Shown: positions 27,082 through 35,423 of the stretch, in pieces | How positions within the stretch are numbered: the stretch's first letter is position 1 | Layout of the letters: every line of letters begins with the position of its first letter | Source of the DNA: Caulobacter flavus | Lineage (GTDB): Bacteria > Pseudomonadota > Alphaproteobacteria > Caulobacterales > Caulobacteraceae | DNA length: 64,000 bases | Assembly (NCBI RefSeq): GCF_003722335.1 | Contig: NZ_CP026100.1 | Location: 2,144,001-2,208,000 of the forward strand | Reading direction: 5' to 3' | Made by a program: the position numbers and the translations under genes | The notes under the pieces: generated by a model | What the model saw: only the letters and a program-made list of their open reading frames with translations | Database searches by the model: none | What the model was told of the DNA's origin: nothing

Positions 27082-28716
27082 CTACCGCTCGAACGCCACC
27101 TTGCCGTCGACCACGGTGAGGATCGGCTGGGCCTGCAGGATCTGCGCTTCGGGCACGGTCATCAGGTCGCGGTCGAAGGCGGTGAGGTCGGCGGCCTTGC
27201 CGGGCTCGAGCGTGCCGCGCTGCTGGTCGGCGAAGGCGGCCCAGGCCGGGGCCCAGGTCAGCATCCGCAGGGCCTGCTGGCGGGTGACGGCTTCCTCCGG
27301 ATGCCAGTCGGCGTTGGAGAAGCCGGTCAGGCTCTTGCGGGCGACGGCGGCGTAGAACTCGATGCGCGGATCGCCGACCTCGACCGGCGCGTCCGAACCG
27401 GCGGCCACGACAGCGCCGCTCTTCAGCATGTCGGCCCAGGCGTAGGCGCCCTTCAGGCGGTCCTTGCCCAGGCGCGCGGGGGCGAAATAGAGGTCGCCGA
27501 TGGCGTGGCTGGGCTGCATCGAGGCCACGACGCCCAGCTTCGCAAAGCGCGGCAGGTCGGCGGCGTCGACCACCTGGGCGTGCTCGATGCGCCAGCGGCG
27601 GCCGGTCTCCGTACCGAGCGCCTCGCCGAACCAGTCCAGCACCATGCGGTTGCCGCGATCGCCGATGGCGTGCATGGCGACCTGGGCGTTCACGGCCCGC
27701 GCCTTTCTCATCAGGGCCAGGCCCTGGTCGTGCTCGGTCAGCACCAGGCCCAGGCCCTCGGCGTCGCTGTAGGGCGCCAGCAGGGCCGCGCCGCGCGAGC
27801 CCAGGGCGCCGTCCATGTAGAGCTTGATCCCGCGCAGGCGAATGAGGCCGGTGGGATCGGCGCTGGGGCCGGTCTTCAGCACCTCGGCGGCGCCGGACGG
27901 GTCCATGTAGTTGTCGACCCGCAGCGAGAAGCGGCCCTCGGCGGCGAGCTGGCGCAGCTGGTCGAGGTCCGGGGCCTCGACGCTCATGTTGCCCAGGCCG
28001 GTCCACCCGCGCGAGGCGTAGAGCCGGCCGGCCGTCTCCAGCGCCTGGCGCTTGAGGGCGGGGGAGGGCGGCGGGATCACGCCCTCGACCAGCGCCTGGG
28101 CGTGGTCGACCAGCATGCCGGTGGGTTCGCCGGTCTCGTCCTTGAGGATCTGTCCGCCGGCCGGGGCGGCGGTGTCGCGGGTCAGGCCCGCCTTGGCCAG
28201 GGCGGCGGTCGAGGCGACCACGGCGTGGCCGTCGGCGCGGCCCAGCACGACGATGCGGCCGGGCGCGGCGCGGTCGAGATCGGCGCGGGTGGGAAAGCGC
28301 TTCTCGGGCCAGTGGGTCTCGATCCAGCCGCGCCCGGCGATCGGCGCGTCGCCGGGATGGGCCTGGGCGTAGGCGCGCACCGCGGCGACCAGCGCCTCGA
28401 CGGAATCGGTCTTGTCGAGGTTCAGGGTCAGCTCGCGCAGGCCGATGCCGGTCAGGTGGGCATGGGCGTCGACGAAGCCGGGATAGGCCGCGCCGCCCTT
28501 CAGGTCGATGTCGCGCGCGTCCTTGGCGGCCTTGGAGCGGGCGACGGCCAGCGGCCCGACGAAGGCGATGGTCCTGTCGCGGATCAGCACCGCCTCGGCC
28601 GCGGGCGCGCCGGGCACGCCGGTGTGGATCGGCCCGCCATGAACCAGGATGTCGCCGGCCAGGGCCTGACCGGCGGCGAGGACGAGGGCGGCGGCGAGCA
28701 GGGCGGTGCGGCGCAA
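27082..28716 (-). CDS. Exported amidohydrolase (YtcJ-like, Amidohydro_3)
   Basis: A 544-residue metal-dependent hydrolase with a signal peptide (LRRTALLAAALVLAAGQALA). The metal-binding DAHAHL motif is near residue 80. Further family features are the GRGWIETHWPE segment, KLYMDGALGSRGAALL, MHAIGDRGN, IEHAQVV, and AAGSDAPVE near 435. YtcJ relatives hydrolyse N-acyl or amide bonds, but the substrate is unknown. TTG at 28716 is chosen because GGAGA precedes it and the signal peptide begins there; longer frames would run into the divergent ogt promoter. It is convergent with vapC, 8 bases apart. Confidence 0.85.
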   Translation of the reverse strand: MRRTALLAAALVLAAGQALAGDILVHGGPIHTGVPGAPAAEAVLIRDRTIAFVGPLAVARSKAAKDARDIDLKGGAAYPGFVDAHAHLTGIGLRELTLNLDKTDSVEALVAAVRAYAQAHPGDAPIAGRGWIETHWPEKRFPTRADLDRAAPGRIVVLGRADGHAVVASTAALAKAGLTRDTAAPAGGQILKDETGEPTGMLVDHAQALVEGVIPPPSPALKRQALETAGRLYASRGWTGLGNMSVEAPDLDQLRQLAAEGRFSLRVDNYMDPSGAAEVLKTGPSADPTGLIRLRGIKLYMDGALGSRGAALLAPYSDAEGLGLVLTEHDQGLALMRKARAVNAQVAMHAIGDRGNRMVLDWFGEALGTETGRRWRIEHAQVVDAADLPRFAKLGVVASMQPSHAIGDLYFAPARLGKDRLKGAYAWADMLKSGAVVAAGSDAPVEVGDPRIEFYAAVARKSLTGFSNADWHPEEAVTRQQALRMLTWAPAWAAFADQQRGTLEPGKAADLTAFDRDLMTVPEAQILQAQPILTVVDGKVAFER

Positions 28717-28795
28717 GGGCGGTCTCCGAACTTGAACGTGGAAAGGTAGAGGCCGGCCCTCGCGTCCCGCAATAGCGGTGCTAATCTGGGAGGCG

Positions 28796-29368
28796 ATGGG
28801 ACAGGGCTTCATGCTTTTCGAGACGGCGATCGGTCGCTGCGGCCTGGCGTGGGGCGCGGCCGGACTGATCGGCGTGCAGCTGCCCGAGACCGCGCCGGGC
28901 GCGGCCTGGGCGCGGCTGCGCAAGCGCTATCCCGACGCCGTCGAGACCGCCCCGCCGGCCGAGGTGGACGAGGCGGCCGACCGGATCATCGACCTGCTGG
29001 CCGGAGGGCGCGACGACCTGGCCGACCTGGCGCTGGACCTGACCGTGGTCCAGCCGTTCAACCGCCGGGTCTACGAGATCGCCCGCGCCATCCGCCCCGG
29101 CGAGACCTCGACCTACGGCCAGGTGGCCAGGGCCATGGGCGAACCGGGGGCCATGCGGGCGGTGGGCAAGGCCCTGGGCGAGAACCCCTGGCCGATCGTC
29201 GTGCCCTGTCACCGGGTGCTGGGCGCCGACGGCAAGATGGGCGGCTTCAGCGCCGACGGCGGCGCGACCACCAAGGCCCGGCTGCTGACCATCGAGCGGG
29301 CCAGGGTCACCGACGTGCCTACCCTGTTCGACATGGACTTCTCGGTGGCGCCGCCCAAGGGGCGCTGA
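28796..29368 (+). CDS. ogt: Methylated-DNA--protein-cysteine methyltransferase
   Basis: A 190-residue DNA repair protein that removes alkyl groups from O6-alkylguanine onto its own cysteine. The active-site motif is VPCHRVLGADGKMGGFS with Cys138, and the DNA-binding helix precedes it (TSTYGQVARAMGEPGAMRAVGKALGENP). The ATG at 28796 has GGGAGG five bases upstream; a GTG at 28778 is less likely. There is no Ada regulatory domain, so it is the Ogt type. It is transcribed alone, divergent from the amidohydrolase. Confidence 0.92.
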   Translation: MGQGFMLFETAIGRCGLAWGAAGLIGVQLPETAPGAAWARLRKRYPDAVETAPPAEVDEAADRIIDLLAGGRDDLADLALDLTVVQPFNRRVYEIARAIRPGETSTYGQVARAMGEPGAMRAVGKALGENPWPIVVPCHRVLGADGKMGGFSADGGATTKARLLTIERARVTDVPTLFDMDFSVAPPKGR

Positions 29369-29391
29369 GCGACGGCGGAGGAACCACGAAA

Positions 29392-29418
29392 AAGGGCGGC
29401 TCTCGCGAGCCGCCCCTT
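29392..29418. terminator. Bidirectional terminator between ogt and the S9 peptidase
   Basis: AAAAAGGGCGGCTC, then TCGC, then GAGCCGCCCCTT forms a strong stem between two convergent genes. The A-run on the left gives a U-tract for the minus strand. Confidence 0.7.
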
Positions 29419-29439
29419 CCGTTCTGATCGCCGGTCGCC

Positions 29440-31485
29440 TCAGAGGCCGCCGGGCTTGCACTCGTTCTGGAAGAACTTGTCGATCTCGACCAGCTGGGTC
29501 TCCATCATCTCGGGGGTCATGGTCGCGTAGCCGTGGCCCATGTCCTTGATTTCAAGCCACTTGTAGGGCTTGCCGGCGTTCTTCAGGCCGTTGATGAACC
29601 GCAGCGAGTCCTTGATGTCGACGTTGGTGTCGCGGTCGCCGTGGTAGAGGAAGACCGGGATCTTGGCCTCGCCGGCGTTCTGGATGGCGTCCAGGCCGCC
29701 CACCGACGGCGCCTGGCGTTCGCGCAGGATGCGGCTGTTGCCGGTGGCCTTGCGCATGTCCGACAGGCTGCCGCCGGCGCCCGAGACCGCGCACTGATAG
29801 AGGCCGTTGGGCCGGATGGTCGCGGCCAGGGCCGCGTAACCGCCGTAGGAATAGCCGAACATGGCGATGCGGGCGGGATCGGCCAGCTTCTGGTCGATCA
29901 GCCACTTGGCGCCGTCGTCCTTGTCGTCCTGCATCTTGCCGCCCCACTCGCGGTCGCCGGCGCGCCAGAGCTTTTCGCCCCAGCCCATCGAGCCGCGATA
30001 CTGGGGCTGCAGCACGACGTAGCCGCGCGAGGCGAAGTACTGCACCCAGCCGGCGACGTCCCAGCCGAGATGGTCGCGGGCCCAGGGGCCGCCGTGCGGC
30101 AGGATGATGGTCGGGTGCGGACCCTCGCCGAAGCTGGCCGGCGGCGTGGTCAGGAAGCCGGGCACAGGCAGGCCGTCGCGGGCGGTGTACTGGACGAGCT
30201 TGGTCTGGCCGAGGGTCGCGGTCTTGATCCACGGACGAGAGCCGCCCAGCAGCGTCAGCTTGCCGGTCTTGTCGAGCAGGTAGTACTCGGCCGGCAGCTT
30301 GGGACCCGACTTCTCGATGACGATGGTCCCGCGGTCGGCCGACGCGCTGACGACCGAGATGTCGAAGTCGGTCGAGACGTTGAACCGGGTCTTCTGGTCG
30401 GTGTCGGGGTCGGTCCAGGAGAGAGGCTCGGTCTTGACGCCCAGGGCCGTGCGGGCGCTCTTGAAGCGGGCGGCGAGCGTCTCGTCGACCCAGTAGATGC
30501 TGCCGCGCGCGTCGTCGTAGGGCACCCCGATCAGTTCGCCGCTGTCGTCCAGCAGGATGCCGCTGGCGTCGAACAGCTTGTGTTCGAACAGCGGCTCGAG
30601 AACCTGCTTGGCGGCGATGTCGTAAACGTAGACGCCGCGCTTGCCGTTGGTCTTGACCATCGACACGTAGGCGATGTTGGGATCGGTGCTGAAGCCTTCC
30701 AGGTTCGTGAAGTTGCGATCACGGGCGTAGGACCGGAAGTGATCCTCCCAGACCCCGGTCTTGGCGTTCTTGATCTGCTGGACGAAGTAGGCCTTGCCGT
30801 CCTCGTAGCCCACGTCGGTGCGGCCGCGGATGTCGCCCTTGGCGTCGGTGACGAAGCCGCCGTAGCGGCCGGCCATGCGGTCGATGCGCTCGGCCGAGTT
30901 GGTGTAGACATTGACCTTGTAGACGTCGCCCTCGCCGCCGCGGCGCTGGTCGACGACCAGCACGTTCTTGGGGTCGTTGGGAAGGTTGTCGACCACCAAG
31001 GGGTTGGCCAGAGCGCGCTCGACGGCCTCGCTGTCGGTCTTGGCCGCGCCGGTGTCGGCCAGCGGCGAGTTCCAGGTCTTGCCGTCGAGATCGGTGAAAT
31101 AGACCTTCTGGACGTGGCCTTTCCACGAGCCGTTCGTCAGCGGCTGCATGGCCGTCACGCGCAGCCGGTCGTTCTTCACGAAGCTCACGCCCTTGAAGAC
31201 CATCGAGGTCGACCCGATGATCGTCGGCGGCTTGTCGAGGGCGTCGGTGCGCCAGACGCTGATGTTGATCTTGGCCCCGTCGCCGGAGGTCAGCGCGGCG
31301 ATATGCTTGCCGTCACGGGAAATCGCCACGTTCGATATCAGCGCGTAACGGGTAAGATCTTTCGCGCTGGGCGCGTCGGCGGGGACCGGCATGGGCGCGG
31401 CGAGCGCCGGGGCGGCGCCGACGGACAGCGCGGTGGCCGCCAGCAGGGCGGCCATGGTCGAAATCTTCAAACGCTTGGAAAGCAA
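29440..31485 (-). CDS. S9 family prolyl oligopeptidase-type peptidase, exported
   Basis: A 681-residue serine peptidase with a signal peptide (LLSKRLKISTMAALLAATALSVGAAPALA in part). An N-terminal seven-bladed propeller (about 40-400) gates a C-terminal alpha/beta hydrolase. The triad is Ser in GYSYGGYAA, Asp in YHGDRDTN and His in MGHGYATM; all are present. It should cut short peptides, probably in the periplasm. TTG at 31485 is preferred because GGGGGAA lies just upstream; ATG at 31455 is an alternative. It is divergent from a large TonB receptor, a frequent pairing that suggests joint peptide uptake and digestion (inference). Confidence 0.88.
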   Translation of the reverse strand: MLSKRLKISTMAALLAATALSVGAAPALAAPMPVPADAPSAKDLTRYALISNVAISRDGKHIAALTSGDGAKINISVWRTDALDKPPTIIGSTSMVFKGVSFVKNDRLRVTAMQPLTNGSWKGHVQKVYFTDLDGKTWNSPLADTGAAKTDSEAVERALANPLVVDNLPNDPKNVLVVDQRRGGEGDVYKVNVYTNSAERIDRMAGRYGGFVTDAKGDIRGRTDVGYEDGKAYFVQQIKNAKTGVWEDHFRSYARDRNFTNLEGFSTDPNIAYVSMVKTNGKRGVYVYDIAAKQVLEPLFEHKLFDASGILLDDSGELIGVPYDDARGSIYWVDETLAARFKSARTALGVKTEPLSWTDPDTDQKTRFNVSTDFDISVVSASADRGTIVIEKSGPKLPAEYYLLDKTGKLTLLGGSRPWIKTATLGQTKLVQYTARDGLPVPGFLTTPPASFGEGPHPTIILPHGGPWARDHLGWDVAGWVQYFASRGYVVLQPQYRGSMGWGEKLWRAGDREWGGKMQDDKDDGAKWLIDQKLADPARIAMFGYSYGGYAALAATIRPNGLYQCAVSGAGGSLSDMRKATGNSRILRERQAPSVGGLDAIQNAGEAKIPVFLYHGDRDTNVDIKDSLRFINGLKNAGKPYKWLEIKDMGHGYATMTPEMMETQLVEIDKFFQNECKPGGL

Positions 31486-31813
31486 CAGGATTCCCCCGAA
31501 TCTGCATGAGCGCGCACAAGACATGCGCGCAGCGTGGGGTTGATGATTGCAGCGTCTTGGCCGTCCCCTCAACCCCCGTCATGCCCTAGGGCGCCCAGTA
31601 GTTTCATCCAAGGATCATCGTTCTTGGAGGTCGCTTCCGCCGCCCTGTGGGCAAAACTGTGTCGTATTTGCTACGATCTCGGACATCCGCGTCACAATTT
31701 GGCCAAGTGCGTTGAGGCGGGTCGCAAACCTGTTACGTTTCGCCGCGCCGACGGTATGGGATGTGCCGCTGGCGAAATGCAGTGCGGGGGCGCCCCGCGG
31801 GGGAATTTCATTG
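31486..31813. promoter_or_regulatory. Divergent promoter region, S9 peptidase / TonB receptor
   Basis: A 328-base gap with no supported gene. It must hold the promoters for both divergent genes and a 5' leader for the receptor. I could not identify a convincing operator or riboswitch. Confidence 0.4.
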
Positions 31814-34800
31814 ATGAAGTTTGATAAGAGAAATCTGCTCGCGACGACGGTTATCGCGGGTATCGCGATGCTTGGCGTCGTGTCGGCCGCTTCGGCCCAG
31901 ACCGCCAAGCCGGCGCCGAAGGCCGAAGAGCCCGCGGCCAACGAAGTCGAAGAACTGGTCGTCACCGGTTCGCGCATCAAGCGCTCGGAATTCAACAGCG
32001 CCTCGCCGGTGACCGTGATCACCAGCGAAAGCGCCGAACTGCAAGGCCAGGTCGACACCGCTTCGATCCTGCAGAGCTCGATCCTCGGCTCCACCTCCCA
32101 GCAGATCAACAACAACTTCACCGGCTTCGTCACCACCGGCGGCAACGGCGCCAACACCCTGTCGCTCCGCGGCCTGGGCGCCCAGCGCAGCCTGACCCTG
32201 ATCAACGGCCGCCGCGCCGGTCCCGCCGGCATCGGCGGCACCGTCGGCCCGTTCGACCTGAACGTCATTCCGAGCTCGGTCGTCGACCGCACCGAAATCC
32301 TGACCGGCGGCGCCTCGTCGATCTACGGTTCGGACGCCATCGCCGGCGTCGTGAACATCATGACGAAGCGCAACAGCGACGACGGCGAAATGGCCGTCTA
32401 CGCCAACGTGCCGTTCAGCAAGGGCGGTGAAGTCTACCGCGCCAACATCTCCAAGGGCTGGACCTTCAGCCGCGGCTACCTGAACGTCGCCGGCGACTAC
32501 TACCAGTCGAACGGCCTGCGCTTCAAAGACCGCGACTACCTGAACTGCCCGCAGGACTACACCTTCGACCCGGTGACCGGCGCCCGTCGCGACCTCGTCA
32601 TGCCCGACGGTTCGTACAAGTGCCTCAACACCCTGACCGGCATCTACATCCGCGGCACCGCCCGCTACATCCCGGACGCCGCCGCCGTCTCGAACGGCTG
32701 GGACCTGAACGGCTTCCGCCGCGTCAACGGCAGCCTGGCCACCGTCACGGCCGACGTCCGCGCCGATCTGGCCGGCACCCAGTCGGCCTACTCGATCTAC
32801 TGCGGCAGCAGCACGGCCGGCAACTGCTCGAGCCCGCTGGCCTTCGCCCGCGCCAACCAGGCGCTGCAGACCACCGACTCGCCGCTGCAAGGCTACCGCC
32901 ACGCCGTGTCGCCGGTGACCCGCAAGTCGTTCTTCGCCAGCGGCGGCTTCGACCTGACCGAAAAGACGGAAATCTACGGCGAACTGCTGCTGAACCGTCG
33001 TGAATCGGAACAGCGCAGCATTCGCCAGATCGGTCCGACGATCAACGCGAACAACCCGACCAACCCGTTCAACTTCGCCAACAACCCGAGCTACGTCGGT
33101 CCGACCGGCGCGCCGCTGGCCGCCTCGGCCTTCTCGCCGATCTTCGTGCTGCCGGTCACCCGCGACCAGACCGTCGACTACGCCCGCGCCGTCCTCGGCG
33201 TCCGCGGCGTGCTGCCGGAATCGCTGCCGGTTCTCGGCAACTGGGACTGGGACATCTACGGCCAGTACTCGAAGTCGTCGGGCGACTACGGTCAAGACTT
33301 CATCTACAACGACCGCATGCTGGCCGTGTCGGGCGCCGCCCGATGCAACCAGGCGCTCGTGACGATCTCGGCCAACATGCCGAACGCCACCTGCCCGACC
33401 AACATCGACCTGGGCAAGGTCTCGACCGTCGGCGGCAGCTACCTGACGCCGGAAGAGTACGCCTTCCTGAACGGCTACGAGCAAGGCCACACCGAGTACG
33501 TCTACCAGTACGTGGAAGGCTCGATCAGCGGCGACCTGTTCAAGCTGCCCGCCGGCATGGTCGGCGCCGCCGTCGGCTTCCAGCTGCGTAAGGAAAGCCT
33601 GGACGACGTCCCGGGCTACAACAGCCGCAACAGCAACTACAACGGTTCGGCCGCCTCGGCCGAGACGCACGGTTCGGACGAAGTGAAGGAGCTCTTCGGC
33701 GAACTGGAAGTTCCGCTGCTGAAGAACCTGCCGCTGGTCGACAGCCTGACGCTGAACTACTCGGCCCGCTACTCGGACTACAAGTCGTACGGCTCGAGCA
33801 GCACCTACAAGGCCGGCCTGAAGTGGAACATCAACTCCACCTGGGCCCTGCGCGCCAACAAGGGCACCTCGTTCCGCGCTCCGGCGCTGTACGAACTGTA
33901 CCTCGGCTCGTCGAGCAGCTTCCTGGCTCAGACCTCGGACCCCTGCTACCAGTACGGCACCACGGCGGGCGTCACCGACCGCCAGCGCGCCAACTGCGCG
34001 GCCCTGGGCATCGCGGCGAACTCCACGCACGGCGGCGCCGGCTCCTACACCATCTTCGCCAAGGGCGGCGTTGGCTACCTGGAAGCCGAAGAGTCGGACA
34101 ACAAGTCGATCGGCATCGTCTTCACGCCGAGCTTCATCGACCTGAACGTCTCGCTCGACTACTCGGAACTGACGGTCAACAATCAGGTGCAGCGCTACGG
34201 CGCCGCCAACATCCTGGACTCGTGCCTGGATGCGCCTGACTTCCCGACCAGCGCCTACTGCAGCCTGATCACCCGTAACACCGACACCTCGTCGCCGACC
34301 TTCGGCGCCGTTCTGACCGTGTCGGACGCCTACCTGAACGTGGCCAAGCAGTGGAACAACGCCCTCGACCTGAGCGCGGTGTACCGCCACGAACTGCCGC
34401 ACGGCACCCTGACCGTGTCGGGCCAGTTCACCTGGACCCTCGACTGGTACACCCAGCTGAGCAACGGCGCGGATCCGGTGAAGAACCAAGGCTTCACGGC
34501 CTATCCGGACTTCGCGGGCCGCACGGGCGTTTCGTACAACCAAGGCGACTGGACCGTCACCTGGGCCACCCAGATGGTCGGCAAGACCTCGGACGTCGAC
34601 GACAGCTACAGCGGCTACGGCACGGACATCATCACGTACCGTGACCAGACCGCCTACGTGAAGCGTCACATCGAGTTCAACGCCACGCACGACATCTCGG
34701 TGCGTCGCAAGTTCGACGACATCACCGTGATCGCCGGCATCAACAACGTGTTCGACGAGCAGCCGCCGTTCTACTCGTCGTCGTCGGCGAGCCGCTTCTC

Positions 34801-34873
34801 GAACATGCGTCTGGCCTCGTCCTACGACATCCTCGGCCGTCGTATGTTCGTGAACGTCAGCAAGAAGTGGTAA
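31814..34873 (+). CDS. Large TonB-dependent receptor
   Basis: A 1019-residue outer-membrane receptor. The signal peptide ends at SAASA-Q. A TonB box-like EELVVTGSRIKRSEF is followed by a plug domain containing LSLRGLGAQRSLTLINGRR and GGASSIYGSDAIAGVVNIMTKR. The rest is a beta-barrel with long loops, several Cys pairs (LNCPQDY/KCLN, YCGSS/NCSSP), and a C-terminal aromatic (KKW). The motifs fit the Caulobacter-type receptors for sugars or peptides rather than siderophores. ATG at 31814 is preceded by GGGGGAA. It uses GAA for Glu more than its neighbours do, as expected of a highly expressed gene. The substrate is unknown; the divergent S9 peptidase hints at peptides. Confidence 0.88.
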   Translation: MKFDKRNLLATTVIAGIAMLGVVSAASAQTAKPAPKAEEPAANEVEELVVTGSRIKRSEFNSASPVTVITSESAELQGQVDTASILQSSILGSTSQQINNNFTGFVTTGGNGANTLSLRGLGAQRSLTLINGRRAGPAGIGGTVGPFDLNVIPSSVVDRTEILTGGASSIYGSDAIAGVVNIMTKRNSDDGEMAVYANVPFSKGGEVYRANISKGWTFSRGYLNVAGDYYQSNGLRFKDRDYLNCPQDYTFDPVTGARRDLVMPDGSYKCLNTLTGIYIRGTARYIPDAAAVSNGWDLNGFRRVNGSLATVTADVRADLAGTQSAYSIYCGSSTAGNCSSPLAFARANQALQTTDSPLQGYRHAVSPVTRKSFFASGGFDLTEKTEIYGELLLNRRESEQRSIRQIGPTINANNPTNPFNFANNPSYVGPTGAPLAASAFSPIFVLPVTRDQTVDYARAVLGVRGVLPESLPVLGNWDWDIYGQYSKSSGDYGQDFIYNDRMLAVSGAARCNQALVTISANMPNATCPTNIDLGKVSTVGGSYLTPEEYAFLNGYEQGHTEYVYQYVEGSISGDLFKLPAGMVGAAVGFQLRKESLDDVPGYNSRNSNYNGSAASAETHGSDEVKELFGELEVPLLKNLPLVDSLTLNYSARYSDYKSYGSSSTYKAGLKWNINSTWALRANKGTSFRAPALYELYLGSSSSFLAQTSDPCYQYGTTAGVTDRQRANCAALGIAANSTHGGAGSYTIFAKGGVGYLEAEESDNKSIGIVFTPSFIDLNVSLDYSELTVNNQVQRYGAANILDSCLDAPDFPTSAYCSLITRNTDTSSPTFGAVLTVSDAYLNVAKQWNNALDLSAVYRHELPHGTLTVSGQFTWTLDWYTQLSNGADPVKNQGFTAYPDFAGRTGVSYNQGDWTVTWATQMVGKTSDVDDSYSGYGTDIITYRDQTAYVKRHIEFNATHDISVRRKFDDITVIAGINNVFDEQPPFYSSSSASRFSNMRLASSYDILGRRMFVNVSKKW

Positions 34874-34899
34874 GAAACCCAGCCCTCTAGGGGGACGGG

Positions 34900-34935
34900 A
34901 AGGGCGGCGAGGGCAACCTCGCCGCCCTTTTTCTT
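34900..34935 (+). terminator. Rho-independent terminator of the TonB receptor
   Basis: Perfect 13-bp arms AAGGGCGGCGAGG and CCTCGCCGCCCTT with a GCAA tetraloop, followed by TTTCTTT, lie 26 bases past the stop codon. Confidence 0.92.
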
Positions 34936-34982
34936 TGCGCGCCGTCCTTCGCGCGCCAGGCGTGGCGCACGGCCGAACGAAA

Positions 34983-35011
34983 ACAGCCGCCCCGGCGACC
35001 GGGGCGGCTGT
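34983..35011 (-). terminator. Rho-independent terminator of the response regulator gene
   Basis: Thirteen-base perfect arms (ACAGCCGCCCCGG and its complement) with a 3-nt loop. On the minus strand the stem is followed by TTTTCG, 39 bases past the receiver's stop. Confidence 0.85.
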
Positions 35012-35049
35012 CGAAGATCCGAAGATGGGGCGGGCGAGGGCCCGCCGCG

Positions 35050-35418
35050 TCAGGCGACCTGGGCGGCCAGGCCTTCGAGCACGCGGCGCAGGTCGGCCTC
35101 GCGGAACGGCTTCTGCAGCACCGCCGAGCCCTTGTGCGGCTCGGTCAGGCCCGCCTCGCCATAGCCGCTGGCGAAGGCGAAGGGCACGCCGCGGGCCTTC
35201 AGGGCGTCGGCGACCGGGAAGATCGGGCGGCCGCCGAGGTTGACGTCGAGCAGGGCCGCGTCGATCTCGGCCGAACCGGCCAGCCGCAGGGCCTCCTCGA
35301 TCTCGGCGGCGGGGCCCACGACCTCGCAGCCGAGGTCGCCGAGCATGTCCTCGACCAGCATCGAGACGAGGGCTTCGTCTTCGACCACCAGTACCTTCAG
35401 GGCGGCGAGGGTCTTCAT
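35050..35418 (-). CDS. Single-domain response regulator
   Basis: A 122-residue stand-alone receiver with the acidic pair in VVEDEA, phosphoacceptor Asp in LLDVNLGG, Ser in FASGYG and Lys in LQKPF. It has no output domain. ATG at 35418 is preferred because GGAG is 11 bases upstream; GTG at 35427 would overlap the kinase stop. It is the downstream partner of the HWE kinase on the same strand. It is strikingly similar to the receiver at 4790-5149 in length and sequence (VEDEALV, DLGCEV, ALKARGVPFAFASGYG against ALRAKGVPFVFATGYG). Confidence 0.9.
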   Translation of the reverse strand: MKTLAALKVLVVEDEALVSMLVEDMLGDLGCEVVGPAAEIEEALRLAGSAEIDAALLDVNLGGRPIFPVADALKARGVPFAFASGYGEAGLTEPHKGSAVLQKPFREADLRRVLEGLAAQVA

Positions 35419-35423
35419 CTGTT

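Noticed and set aside
31808..34690. A 960-codon minus-strand frame opposite the large TonB receptor
   Set aside because: Repetitive Val/Gly/Arg translation without any domain, mirrored by a receptor with full motifs.
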